A stretch of 34,868 nt of DNA from a virus. The DNA lies in the IMG/VR virus record IMGVR_UViG_3300020437_000933, positions 1-34,868 of that record; one strand, given 5' to 3'. Shown here piece after piece: positions 7,909 to 16,303 of this stretch. The first letter of the stretch is position 1; the number at the start of each line of letters is the position of its first letter. The notes below the pieces were generated by a model that ran no database searches, was not told where the DNA came from, and saw nothing but the letters and a program-made list of their open reading frames with translations. The position numbers were made by a program, and so were the translations under genes.

Positions 7909-8871
7909 ATGAAGAGACTAATGATTGTTGATGCCTACAATCAATTTATACGTGGATATATTGTAGACCCTAGCAAAAACACTAATGGCCAACCTATCGG
8001 TGGTATGAGGACGTTCATTAACATCCTAAACAAAATCACCAGAGAAGTGAAACCTGATATGCTTGCTATTGTTTGGGATGGCAAGGGTGGATCAAGAAAG
8101 CGCCGCGCAATCAATAAAGATTACAAGGCGGGACGTAAGCCGCCTAGAACAAATTGGTCACAAGTAGGGCTTGATGAGCGAGATATCAAGGACAATAAAG
8201 TGTGGCAACAGATGCGAGTCATAGAATATTTAAACCAGACACCAGTGGTTCAATTTATGGAACCAGAAGTGGAAGCAGATGATGTAATCTCTTATATTAA
8301 GTCATCTTCTATATTTGCCGATTGGCAAAAGGTGATTGTATCAGCTGACAAAGACTTCATTCAATTGTTAGACGATAAAACACTTTTGTTCCGGCCAATC
8401 CAAAAAGAGGTATTAAACACAAACATGGTAATCGAAAAGTTTGGTATTCACCCTAGAAATTTTGCCCTTGCGAGAGCTATGGCAGGAGATCCAAGTGATA
8501 ACCTGCCGGGGGTGCCACGAGTTGGTCTAGGTACCGTTGCGAAAAGGTTCTCTTTTCTAAAAGAGGATAAAGATTTTTTCATCGATGACCTGATGTCTGA
8601 ATGTTCTAAAAAAGAGAACAAGCAAAAGGTTTTCAATTCAGTTTTAGAAAATCATAGCTTGATTCACGAGAACTATAATATTATGCAACTATCTTCACCT
8701 CAGATGTCACCTCAATGTAAAAGCAGAATTGATGAAACATTTGAAGAGTTTACTCCGCTTTACAACCAAACTGAATTGCGTAAACTTATGATTCATGACG
8801 GTGTATTGACAGTCAATCTGCAAGACCTAGAGCAAAAATTTAACGATATTATTACTTCCTTTTCTGTGTAA
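7909..8871 (+). CDS. 5'-3' exonuclease / flap endonuclease (FEN family)
   Basis: The 320-residue protein starts at the ATG at 7909 with GGAGAG upstream; a longer in-frame start at 7831 would run through the terminator and is rejected. FEN-family metal-binding acidic residues are in place: D8 (LMIVDAY), D57 (IVWDG), E120/E122/D124/D125 (EPEVEADDVI), D147/D149 (VSADKDF) and D194/D197 (GDPSDNLPGVPRVG, the helix-hairpin-helix start). The length matches T4 RNase H and T5 D15 nucleases. Such enzymes remove RNA primers and 5' flaps during lagging-strand synthesis, which would complement the family A polymerase here, as that lacks its own nuclease domains. Confidence 0.9.
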   Translation: MKRLMIVDAYNQFIRGYIVDPSKNTNGQPIGGMRTFINILNKITREVKPDMLAIVWDGKGGSRKRRAINKDYKAGRKPPRTNWSQVGLDERDIKDNKVWQQMRVIEYLNQTPVVQFMEPEVEADDVISYIKSSSIFADWQKVIVSADKDFIQLLDDKTLLFRPIQKEVLNTNMVIEKFGIHPRNFALARAMAGDPSDNLPGVPRVGLGTVAKRFSFLKEDKDFFIDDLMSECSKKENKQKVFNSVLENHSLIHENYNIMQLSSPQMSPQCKSRIDETFEEFTPLYNQTELRKLMIHDGVLTVNLQDLEQKFNDIITSFSV

Positions 8872-8878
8872 AATACGT

Positions 8879-8889
8879 TATACTATACT
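8879..8889 (+). promoter_or_regulatory. Weak promoter candidate before the helicase gene
   Basis: The 45-base gap before the helicase contains two overlapping TATACT hexamers (8879-8884 and 8884-8889), good -10 matches, but I see only poor -35 matches upstream (TTCCTT or TTTCTG). It may need an activator or may not be a promoter. Confidence 0.3.
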
Positions 8890-8916
8890 ACATAAACAAC
8901 TAGACAAAGAGCAAAC

Positions 8917-10302
8917 ATGGACCAACAAGTAAGTTTTTCAAAATTTGGAAAGTCTTTTCAAGAAGACTTGTGCCACTTAGTTTTAAATGACAGGCCATTT
9001 GCAGATCAAATGTTTGAAGTTCTGGATTTAAACTTTTTGGAATTAAAACACTTACGTGTTTTTGTTGGAAAAATTAGGGAGTATCGTAAAAAATATGGAG
9101 TCCACCCCACATCTAATATTATGCATTCAATCATACGAACAGGTTTGGATGGAGAAGCAGAATCAGTCAAAGTCAGAATCAGAGAGTACTATGCAAGAGT
9201 CTTGTCAAAAGGTCACATACCTCAGTCGTCTGAATACATTAAAGACACGGCTCTTGACTTTTGTAAGAAGCAAAAGTTAAAAGAAGCATTAATCAAGTCA
9301 GTTGATCTAATCAAATCGTCATCTTTCGACGAGGTATCGAAGATTATTGACGGCGCTCTAAAGCTGGGCTCTGATAACTCATTTGGTTATGAATATCTCG
9401 CAGACTTTGAGAAAAGATTTGAAAAGAAAGCGAGAGACCCTGTAACAACTGGCTGGAAAGGCATTGATGATATATCTAAAGGAGGATTAGGAAAAGGTGA
9501 GTTGGGTGTTGTGGTTGCTCCTACCGGGGCTGGTAAGTCTATGGTTCTGGTCCATCTTGGTGCTCAAGCACTTAAAGCTGGAAAAAATGTTTTACATTAT
9601 ACTCTGGAGCTTGCTGATACAGTCGTCGCTGGCCGCTATGACTCTGCTATTACTGGAGTGGAGCTTAAAAACCTAGCGGTTTTCAAAGAAAAGATTTATG
9701 ACGAAATAAAAGATTTAACAGGAAAATTAATAGTAAAAGAATATCCCACCAGATCGGCAAGCATTCAAACAATAAAGAATCATATCGATAAGTTACGACG
9801 CAGAGACTTTGTTCCAGATATGATTATTGTTGACTACGGAGACCTAATAAAGCCAGAATCTTCTAGAAAGGATGAGAAAAGGCATCAATTAGAGACTATT
9901 TACGAAGAGCTAAGGGGATTGGCTCAAGAAAGTGAATGTCCGATTTGGACAGCATCTCAGACAAACCGATCGGGTCTGAATGCCGAAGTCATTACAATGG
10001 AGTCCATATCGGAAGCTTTCAATAAATGCTTTGTAGCAGATTTTATATTTACAGTCTCTAGAACCATAGAGGACAAGAATAACAACCAAGGTCGCATCTT
10101 TGTTGCTAAAAACAGAAATGGACCTGATGGTCTTGTATACCCTATTTTCATGGATACTAGTAATGTAAAGATAAAGGTATTGCCACAAACAAACGAGTCA
10201 GTAGGGGATATAATGGAAAAATCGTCAGCAGAACGACTAAGCAATTTGAAAAAGAAATATGCGGATTTTAGAAGCAATGAAAAAAAGAAAGGAGTAAACT
10301 AA
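8917..10302 (+). CDS. Replicative DNA helicase, DnaB/gp41-like
   Basis: The 461-residue protein has a small helical N-terminal domain (about 1-150) and a RecA-like hexameric helicase domain: Walker A APTGAGKS (201-208), catalytic Glu E230 in HYTLELAD, Walker B MIIVDYGD (301-308) and the H3 motif TASQTNR (344-350, Q347). This arrangement matches SF4 helicases such as DnaB and T4 gp41. It should unwind the fork for the phage replisome. The C-terminus is Lys-rich and possibly disordered. No separate primase or loader is visible in the window, so these would have to be elsewhere or supplied by the host. The ribonucleotide reductase gene follows after 1 base. Confidence 0.9.
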   Translation: MDQQVSFSKFGKSFQEDLCHLVLNDRPFADQMFEVLDLNFLELKHLRVFVGKIREYRKKYGVHPTSNIMHSIIRTGLDGEAESVKVRIREYYARVLSKGHIPQSSEYIKDTALDFCKKQKLKEALIKSVDLIKSSSFDEVSKIIDGALKLGSDNSFGYEYLADFEKRFEKKARDPVTTGWKGIDDISKGGLGKGELGVVVAPTGAGKSMVLVHLGAQALKAGKNVLHYTLELADTVVAGRYDSAITGVELKNLAVFKEKIYDEIKDLTGKLIVKEYPTRSASIQTIKNHIDKLRRRDFVPDMIIVDYGDLIKPESSRKDEKRHQLETIYEELRGLAQESECPIWTASQTNRSGLNAEVITMESISEAFNKCFVADFIFTVSRTIEDKNNNQGRIFVAKNRNGPDGLVYPIFMDTSNVKIKVLPQTNESVGDIMEKSSAERLSNLKKKYADFRSNEKKKGVN

Positions 10303-10303
10303 A

Positions 10304-12166
10304 ATGGAATTATCAAATCAAATCTTATCAGAAATCACAGTACACATGAAATACGCGCGTTATCTTGAAGATAAACAGCGAAGAGAAACTTGGGATGAGC
10401 TTGTTACTCGTAATATGAACATGCACCTTAAGAAGTTTCCGGAAATGGAACTGCAGATTAGAAAAGCTTATAAGATGGTTTTTGATAAAAAAGTTCTCCC
10501 TTCTATGCGCTCAATGCAGTTTGGCGGAAAGCCAATTGAGGTTGCGCCAAATCGTATTTTTAACTGTGCTTTTATGCCAGCTGACGACTGGAGGTGTTTT
10601 GGGGAAGCAATGTTTTTACTCCTTGGCGGTACTGGAGTAGGTTACAGCGTACAGAAGCATCACGTAGAGAAGCTACCAGAGATTACAAAGCCAAACCCAA
10701 AGAGAACACGACGCTTTCTTGTAAACGATTCAATTGAAGGTTGGGCCGATGCAGTAAAGGCTCTAGTCCGCTCATACTTTAATGGAGGCTCGCGTCTTCG
10801 TTTTGATTATTCAGATGTCCGCCCGAAAGGTGCTGCTCTCATTACTTCTGGAGGTAAAGCCCCAGGACCACAACCTCTTCGCGAGTGTTTGGTCAAGCTG
10901 GAAGGCATGCTGTCACAGAAGGATAATGGAGATAAACTAACGCCAATCGAAGTACACGATATGATCTGTCATATAGCTGACGCTGTGCTGGCAGGCGGTA
11001 TCCGTAGGGCTGCTCTCATTTCTCTGTTCTCGGCAGATGATGAGGATATGATTGCTGCAAAGACCGGCAACTGGTGGGAGACTAACCCACAACGCGGCAG
11101 AGCTAATAATTCTGTAGTATTATTGCGTCATAAGATTAATAAAGAATATTTCATGAATCTTTGGGACAGAGTTAAGGCATCTGGTGCTGGAGAACCTGGG
11201 TTCTACTTCTCTAACGATAAGGATTGGGGTACTAATCCTTGTTGTGAGATTGGACTGAGACCATTTCAGTTTTGCAATCTTACAGAAGTGAACGTGTCGA
11301 ACGTAGAGTCACAAGAGGATCTTAACGATAGAGTACGCGCAGCATCGTTTATTGGCACCTTGCAGGCCAGCTATACAGACTTTCACTACTTACGTGATGT
11401 ATGGCGTAGGACTACCGAAAGAGACGCTCTCATCGGCGTATCTATGACTGGTATCGCTTCCGGTGCTGTATTGAAGCTGGACATGAAAGAAGCTGCAAAT
11501 TGTGTAAAAGAAGAAAACGCTAGAGTTGCAGAGTTAATTGGCATTAAGCCAGCAGCCAGAACAACTTGTGTTAAGCCAGCAGGCACAACGTCACTGACCC
11601 TTGGCACCAGTTCGGGTATACATGCTTGGCATAACGATTTCTACATCAGAAGATTGCGAGTTGGTAAGAACGAGTCAATCTATTCTTATCTAGCAGAGAA
11701 TCACCCAGAATTGGTAGAAGACGAATATTTTAGCCCTCATACCACCGCGGTTATTTCAATACCACAAAAGGCACCTGAAGGTTCAATCTTAAGAACAGAG
11801 TCTGCACTTCAGCTTTTGAAGAGGGTTAAAAATGTTACTGATGAATGGGTAAAGCCAGGCTTCCGCAAAGGTCAGAACACGCACAACATTTCTGCTACTA
11901 TATCTATCAAAGATGCAGAGTGGGTAGATGTTGGAGAGTGGATGTGGGAAAACCGCAGTAGTTACAATGGCTTATCTGTTTTACCATATTCTGACCACAC
12001 CTATAAGCAGGCTCCATTCGAAGATTGCTCCAAGGAGACATATGAAGCTCTCCTTGGCTCATTGACGTCCATAGACCTCACCCAGATTAATGAGGAAGAG
12101 GATAATACAGACCTTAAAGGTGAAGCTGCTTGTGCTGGTGGAGCCTGTGAGATTAAATTTGTATGA
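10304..12166 (+). CDS. nrdJ: Class II (adenosylcobalamin-dependent) ribonucleoside-triphosphate reductase
   Basis: The 620-residue protein matches monomeric class II ribonucleotide reductases. It has an N-terminal active-site Cys in FNCAFMP (C88), the finger-loop Cys and Glu in NPCCEIGL (C313, E315), the resolving Cys in QFCNL (C324) and a C-terminal redox pair CAGGAC (C610, C615). There is no partner small subunit nearby, consistent with class II chemistry, where a cobalamin-derived radical replaces a metal-cofactor subunit. It is shorter than the roughly 740-residue Lactobacillus enzyme, suggesting loss of the allosteric N-terminal part. The extra Cys in NPCCEI (usual form NPCGEI) is odd. 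AAAGGAG precedes the ATG. It supplies dNTPs for phage DNA and needs host vitamin B12. No cobalamin riboswitch is visible. Confidence 0.92.
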   Translation: MELSNQILSEITVHMKYARYLEDKQRRETWDELVTRNMNMHLKKFPEMELQIRKAYKMVFDKKVLPSMRSMQFGGKPIEVAPNRIFNCAFMPADDWRCFGEAMFLLLGGTGVGYSVQKHHVEKLPEITKPNPKRTRRFLVNDSIEGWADAVKALVRSYFNGGSRLRFDYSDVRPKGAALITSGGKAPGPQPLRECLVKLEGMLSQKDNGDKLTPIEVHDMICHIADAVLAGGIRRAALISLFSADDEDMIAAKTGNWWETNPQRGRANNSVVLLRHKINKEYFMNLWDRVKASGAGEPGFYFSNDKDWGTNPCCEIGLRPFQFCNLTEVNVSNVESQEDLNDRVRAASFIGTLQASYTDFHYLRDVWRRTTERDALIGVSMTGIASGAVLKLDMKEAANCVKEENARVAELIGIKPAARTTCVKPAGTTSLTLGTSSGIHAWHNDFYIRRLRVGKNESIYSYLAENHPELVEDEYFSPHTTAVISIPQKAPEGSILRTESALQLLKRVKNVTDEWVKPGFRKGQNTHNISATISIKDAEWVDVGEWMWENRSSYNGLSVLPYSDHTYKQAPFEDCSKETYEALLGSLTSIDLTQINEEEDNTDLKGEAACAGGACEIKFV

Positions 12167-12438
12167 ATCATAAAGAAATATTAGAGAAAGCTAGAAAACA
12201 AGCGTCAAAACCAGAAAATGTTGTAAAGATAGAGACTCTTCATCAAAACCTGGCACACATGACTGTGGCTCTAAAAGAAGTGGAGACAAGGTTGCTTAGG
12301 GTAGTTAATAAAACTAACAGACACAGGATAGAAAATAGTGAAATTTACTGTGTGCCTTTAGCTAGGTGTGTTGAGACAATAAAAGCGCAAATCTTAGAAA
12401 CAAAAACATACTTGGAAAAACATGATAACATTGACTAA
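12163..12438 (+). CDS. Small helical hypothetical protein
   Basis: This 91-residue, highly charged protein is predicted to be mostly helical (likely a coiled coil at about 20-50 and 70-88). Its ATG overlaps the reductase TGA as ATGA, and it overlaps the following Fe-S carrier gene by 17 bases, so all three are coupled. I recognise no family. Co-translation with nrdJ and the Fe-S carrier suggests an accessory role in nucleotide metabolism, but this is only context. Confidence 0.6.
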   Translation: MNHKEILEKARKQASKPENVVKIETLHQNLAHMTVALKEVETRLLRVVNKTNRHRIENSEIYCVPLARCVETIKAQILETKTYLEKHDNID

Positions 12439-12736
12439 ATTTGCTGCAAAGAAAATTAAGACGCTTCTTCTTGAAAAAGAAGAGACAGGCGTCAGAGCAG
12501 GTATACAAGGCGGAGGGTGTTCTGGTTTCACATACCAGCTAGGGTTTGACAACCAAAAGGAAAACGATAGAGTGATAGAAAGTCATGGCGTTACGTTATA
12601 TGTCGACCCGAAAAGTTATCTTTATCTGATGGGTACTGAGATAGACTTTGTAGATGAGCTGAACCAATCTGGGTTTAAGTTTGTCAACCCAAATGCAAAA
12701 AGAACCTGCGGCTGTGGCGAAAGTTTTTCCGTTTAA
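12422..12736 (+). CDS. A-type iron-sulfur carrier (IscA/ErpA/HesB-like)
   Basis: The 104-residue protein has the family's three Fe-S ligands: C33 in GGGCSGFTYQLGF and C96 and C98 in the C-terminal TCGCGESFSV. Length and layout match bacterial IscA/ErpA throughout. Such proteins hand Fe-S clusters to target enzymes. Related hesB-like genes are known in marine phages. The class II reductase beside it needs no Fe-S cluster, so the client is more likely another phage or host enzyme. A weak GGAA is the only ribosome-site match. Which A-type subgroup it belongs to cannot be told. Confidence 0.9.
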   Translation: MITLTKFAAKKIKTLLLEKEETGVRAGIQGGGCSGFTYQLGFDNQKENDRVIESHGVTLYVDPKSYLYLMGTEIDFVDELNQSGFKFVNPNAKRTCGCGESFSV

Positions 12737-12741
12737 AGCCC

Positions 12742-12770
12742 TTGACATTCCTGATATAATACAGTACTAT
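12742..12770 (+). promoter_or_regulatory. Sigma-70-like promoter for the GapR-like/groES/thyX unit
   Basis: TTGACA (12742-12747), a 17-base spacer and TACTAT (12765-12770) sit in a 66-base gap between genes. The next start is at 12803, with AAAGGAG 5 bases before it. Confidence 0.7.
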
Positions 12771-12802
12771 ATTAAAAGAACTTAAAAAATAAAGGAGTAA
12801 AA

Positions 12803-13075
12803 ATGAGTTCCTACGACGATAAACTATTAACTACTGAAGAACATCTTTCCAATTTTGTAAAAGAATTTTCCGCTATTGAAGATGCTATGGAGCCATTTAA
12901 GGAACAGCGCAGAGATCTAAGAGAGTCTTATAATGAAAATGGTTGGCTCTCAAAAGAGGAAATGCGATTAGCTGTAAAGGCATATCGACTAGTTAAGTCT
13001 GATACCGATATGGAACAGTTAACTGAGTATTTCAACAAACTTAAAAGAACAGTGAGGTCTATTAATCATGTCTAA
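12803..13075 (+). CDS. Small helical protein resembling GapR (DUF2312)
   Basis: This 90-residue protein has a long N-terminal helix, then a short turn with GWLSKEE, then further helices. The order (two-helix coiled coil, a loop with Gly, a basic third helix RLAVKAYRLVKSD, a closing helix) resembles GapR, a protein that encircles overtwisted DNA ahead of replication forks and RNA polymerase. The similarity is by eye over about 65 residues and has no diagnostic motif. It has its own promoter and a strong AAAGGAG, so it is probably made in quantity, as expected of a DNA-architectural protein. It overlaps groES by 8 bases. Confidence 0.5.
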   Translation: MSSYDDKLLTTEEHLSNFVKEFSAIEDAMEPFKEQRRDLRESYNENGWLSKEEMRLAVKAYRLVKSDTDMEQLTEYFNKLKRTVRSINHV

Positions 13076-13394
13076 ATATTTTGCACCGGTGTTAAAGCCT
13101 GTGAACCGACATCTTACAATTATTCCGCATCCGGACAAGCAAGAGACTTCAACCGGAGTTATTTTGCCTGATGACTTCAAGCAAGAAGAATCAAGGTACA
13201 TCACAGCTACAGTGGTAGATATTGCTTCAGATTGCTCTACAGCGTTCAAGCAACTAAGAGGGTCTGGTAGTAAAAATAAAACTATTATTGTTGAAAGATC
13301 TATGATAGAAGAGATTGTTGTTAAAGAAAAATCATATTATACTATTTTAGAAAATTATGTGGTTGGCGTTATGCGAGGGATCAATGAAAGTTGA
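13068..13394 (+). CDS. groES: GroES-like co-chaperonin
   Basis: The 108-residue protein shows the GroES pattern: an opening KPVNRHLTIIPHPDK strand (10-24), a mobile loop ending in TGVILPDD (29-36), and a barrel strand with ITATVVDI (45-52) where GroES has the conserved GxVxAVG. Cpn10 proteins cap GroEL and are needed to fold phage capsid proteins, as with T4 gp31. The phage's own GroEL is encoded about 15 kb downstream. The usual Gly-rich roof hairpin is replaced by a Ser/Lys stretch (about 65-72). Coupled to its neighbours by 8- and 11-base overlaps. Confidence 0.78.
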   Translation: MSKYFAPVLKPVNRHLTIIPHPDKQETSTGVILPDDFKQEESRYITATVVDIASDCSTAFKQLRGSGSKNKTIIVERSMIEEIVVKEKSYYTILENYVVGVMRGINES

Positions 13395-14088
13395 CCTTTT
13401 TGGAGATAACATCGGATCAGTAGAATATATTGATCATATGGGTAGCGACCTTTCCGTTGTCAACGCCGCCCGCGTTAGCTTTGGCGTAGAGAAAGATAAC
13501 CTTGATGATAAAGATATCAAGCTCATCAATTATTTGATGAAACATAATCACACAAGCCCCTTTGAGCATTGCACTTTAACCATGAGGTTTGTTGTTCCGC
13601 TATTTATTAGATCACAACACCATAGACATAGGACTTGGGCCTATAATGAAATCTCTCGAAGGTATACCGGAATTGATATGAGATTTTATTCACCAACTGA
13701 GTTCAGAACACAGCACAAGAGTAATAGACAAGCTAGTAATGACGAGTTTGTTGATCCGGTGCTTAACTCAAGTTATTTAGCAATCGGCTTTGAGAAAGCA
13801 TCAGATGCGGTAAAAATGCATAATTCTCGCAGCTTAAGCCTATACGACGCCCTAATAGAGAAGGGAGTTTGCAGAGAGCAAGCTAGAGGCGTATTGCCAC
13901 AAAATTTGTATACAGAATATTATGGCACAGTTAATTTACACAACCTGTTAAAATTTATCAGTCTACGCTCACATGAAGGAGCACAATGGGAGATACAGCA
14001 GGTTGCAAAAGCATGTCTTGATATTGCAGAAAAACACTTTCCAGTATCAACAAAGGCTTATATAGACAAGTATCACAAAGGGAACTAG
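13384..14088 (+). CDS. thyX: FAD-dependent thymidylate synthase ThyX
   Basis: The 234-residue protein is taken from the ATG at 13384 (GAGGGA upstream), which gives an N-terminus matching the family. The ThyX signature RHRx7S is exact (R81-H82-R83 ... S91, in RHRTWAYNEIS). The rest of the fold is present, including SPFEH (58-62) and the C-terminal ARGVLPQNLYTEYYGTVNLHNLLKF region with catalytic-site Arg. The enzyme methylates dUMP to dTMP using methylene-tetrahydrofolate and FAD. With nrdJ and dUTPase it gives the phage an independent thymidine supply. Confidence 0.95.
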   Translation: MKVDLFGDNIGSVEYIDHMGSDLSVVNAARVSFGVEKDNLDDKDIKLINYLMKHNHTSPFEHCTLTMRFVVPLFIRSQHHRHRTWAYNEISRRYTGIDMRFYSPTEFRTQHKSNRQASNDEFVDPVLNSSYLAIGFEKASDAVKMHNSRSLSLYDALIEKGVCREQARGVLPQNLYTEYYGTVNLHNLLKFISLRSHEGAQWEIQQVAKACLDIAEKHFPVSTKAYIDKYHKGN

Positions 14089-14089
14089 A

Positions 14090-16303
14090 ATGAGACTACT
14101 AACAACCGTCAGTGCGCTAATATTCTTATTTGCATGCACAGACGAGCTAATCATTGACAATCCAGACCCAGACTCTGGCATTTTGATATTACCAGACCAA
14201 AAAGTGAAGGACTTACAGTTAATAAACATTGACGATGCAGTGATTATAGATGTCTTACCGGCTATAGACCCTTGTGAAGATCCAGACGTAAGCGACTATG
14301 AGGAATATTGCCAATGTCGCCCACAGTGTTGTTCCTCTCAGGAGTGGTGGTGTCCTCCTCAGCCTGACAATACAATTCAATCAATGGAGGTAATTGTTGA
14401 AGTATGTAACTCTGAAGGTCAACAGTGTGAATTTGGAGTTGACCCCGAGTGCCCACCACCACAAATTCTACACCAAAGTGCTTGTCGTTTAGCTTTTGAG
14501 TGTCCCCCGGGCTCCTCACTTGATTTTCTGCAGTGGTTTGAGTGTCAACTCGCTGACGGTAGCATTGGACAACAACGTGTCTTGTGTGATAAGGGAAGGA
14601 TTGTACATGGCCCGTGTGTTTTGTGTGAGCCTGAAGTTTGCGACAATGTGGATAATGATTGTGACGACAGAATAGATGAAGATCCAATCCCGTGTGAAGA
14701 TGAGTGTGGTCCTGGGGTTGGATTATGTATTAATGGGGAAATTATTGATTGCGTAAACCGAGAGCCTGATGAAGAGATATGTAATTTTATAGATGATGAC
14801 TGTGACGGCGAAGTAGACGAGGGCCAGCGAAACGCTTGTGATGACTGTGGTGAGCTGCCAAAGGATGATTGTGATGGCGTAGATAACGACTGCGATGGCG
14901 ATGTCGATGAGGATTTAATAAGAGAGTGCGAGACTGATTGTGGTTTAGGTTTGGAGACTTGTCTTGACGGCCAGTGGGTTTCTTGTACTGCTCAGCAACC
15001 ACAAGAGGAGCAGTGTGATGGCCTAGACAACGACTGTGACGGGATACCTGATGAGGGTATTAATTGTCTATGTACAGTAGATCAAGTTGGGGTCCTGTTC
15101 CCTTGTGCAGAGGATCCGTTACTGTGTGGCCTAGGTTTCAAGACTTGTGAGTGTCTCGATATTGACTGTACAGTTTTGCAAATGGGTGATTGCAAGGCCC
15201 TTTGTGCACATTTTCCAGATGCTGTCGATGCTGATGAATGCGAGCCTGCTCTTGGTCGGCCAATAGAAAATGAGATGTGTAATAACTTTGATGAAGATTG
15301 TGATGACCTGGTTGACGAAAATATGTCACAAGCTTGCTATACTGGTCCGAGAGAAACTTTAAACGTAGGTATTTGCTCACCTGGCGAACAAACTTGTCAA
15401 GAAGGACGCTGGGGCGCCCCCGATAGGGCAGGCGTTTGGGCCCAAGATTTGTGTGGAGGAGAGGTTTTGCCACAACGAGAGGTCTGCGACGGAGCAGACA
15501 ACGATTGTGACGGACAGGTAGACTACGGAGAGGAATTGCGTCCAACTGATATTCTTTTTATAATTGATTCTAGTGGATCCATGGGCGGAGAAATTAGGGC
15601 AGTGACTAGTGCATTGAATCGCTTCGGGATGCACTTCTCGGCGGAAGAGGTATTGCATTGGGGCTTGATTGTCGGTCCAACAAGGACACTGGACCTCGAT
15701 ATTCACCCGACAGAACTTGAGGTGCTAACTCTTGTATCTAATATTTCGCCTTTTGATGTATTCTTTCAAAGGTTTATATCACTAAATCCCAATAGCTTTG
15801 TTGGTGGCTTGGAGATGTTGATGGATGCAGTTATGTTATCGATTAGGAACCTTGCACCGCTGCATGCCGATGTTGACAATAGAACATGGATAAGAGGGGT
15901 CACTTCAGTACCTTTATTAGAAAACTTTTTCGTCAACTGGAGACAGGGTACAGATAGGATAATTATACTTTTTACTGATGAAGACGAGCAATCATATATG
16001 CGTCCAGAATTTAGAGCTGAGCAAGTTATTAACGCTGTTGATGCTGCGCCAAATACAAAGTTATATACCTTCGCGTCTCCATTTTATGGTTGGGATGAAA
16101 TAGCATTAGATTCTGGTGGTGGCACGTTTGTTTTATCAAACGATGCCTTGGTTACTTACAACAACCTAATGTCCATTATTGATGAGGCATGTTTACCTCG
16201 TCCGGATGAAAATATTCAAGGCTTTAACATGTCTTACGATTATCCCTATATGCTCGCAAATTTCTTAATAGAAGAATATTCCCAGGAGAATATGTGTTAC
16301 TAA
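14090..16303 (+). CDS. Lipoprotein with MopE-type repeats and a VWA domain
   Basis: This 737-residue protein starts with a type II signal peptide and lipobox LFAC (C16), so it should be lipidated and exported. A Cys-rich region follows, then six copies of the motif CDxxDNDCDGxxDE (starting at about 184, 231, 261, 309, 397 and 466), an Asp/Cys repeat found in MopE-like surface proteins. A VWA domain (about 486-700) has a MIDAS DSSGS (493-497) and a second acidic site FTDEDE (628-633). VWA domains bind ligands through a metal ion. The start is 1 base after the thyX stop, with GGGAACT as ribosome site. This architecture is common in Myxococcota and relatives but unexpected in a phage. A role in altering the host surface, for example excluding other phages, is speculation. 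Codon use and packing match its neighbours, so it is not an obvious recent insertion. Confidence 0.85.
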   Translation: MRLLTTVSALIFLFACTDELIIDNPDPDSGILILPDQKVKDLQLINIDDAVIIDVLPAIDPCEDPDVSDYEEYCQCRPQCCSSQEWWCPPQPDNTIQSMEVIVEVCNSEGQQCEFGVDPECPPPQILHQSACRLAFECPPGSSLDFLQWFECQLADGSIGQQRVLCDKGRIVHGPCVLCEPEVCDNVDNDCDDRIDEDPIPCEDECGPGVGLCINGEIIDCVNREPDEEICNFIDDDCDGEVDEGQRNACDDCGELPKDDCDGVDNDCDGDVDEDLIRECETDCGLGLETCLDGQWVSCTAQQPQEEQCDGLDNDCDGIPDEGINCLCTVDQVGVLFPCAEDPLLCGLGFKTCECLDIDCTVLQMGDCKALCAHFPDAVDADECEPALGRPIENEMCNNFDEDCDDLVDENMSQACYTGPRETLNVGICSPGEQTCQEGRWGAPDRAGVWAQDLCGGEVLPQREVCDGADNDCDGQVDYGEELRPTDILFIIDSSGSMGGEIRAVTSALNRFGMHFSAEEVLHWGLIVGPTRTLDLDIHPTELEVLTLVSNISPFDVFFQRFISLNPNSFVGGLEMLMDAVMLSIRNLAPLHADVDNRTWIRGVTSVPLLENFFVNWRQGTDRIIILFTDEDEQSYMRPEFRAEQVINAVDAAPNTKLYTFASPFYGWDEIALDSGGGTFVLSNDALVTYNNLMSIIDEACLPRPDENIQGFNMSYDYPYMLANFLIEEYSQENMCY
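14639..15523 (+). repeat. Six dispersed MopE-type Asp/Cys motif repeats
   Basis: Within the lipoprotein gene, six units encode CDxxDNDCDGxxDE or close variants, at residues 184-197, 231-244, 261-274, 309-322, 397-410 and 466-478. The spacing varies (30-88 residues), and the units diverge at base level, so this is an old protein repeat and not a DNA tandem repeat. The alternating Asp suggests calcium or other metal binding. Confidence 0.85.

Noticed and set aside
8807-8836. TTGACA near the nuclease 3' end as a promoter
   Set aside because: There is no acceptable -10 at 15-19 bases.
14262-15706. His/Arg-rich antisense frames opposite the lipoprotein
   Set aside because: They arise from the complement of repeated GAT/TGT codons; composition is artefactual and no start signals are seen.
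14090-16303. Recent host-gene insertion (moron) for the lipoprotein
   Set aside because: No own promoter, terminator or flanking repeats; it is tightly spaced with neighbours and of similar codon style, so old acquisition is more likely.
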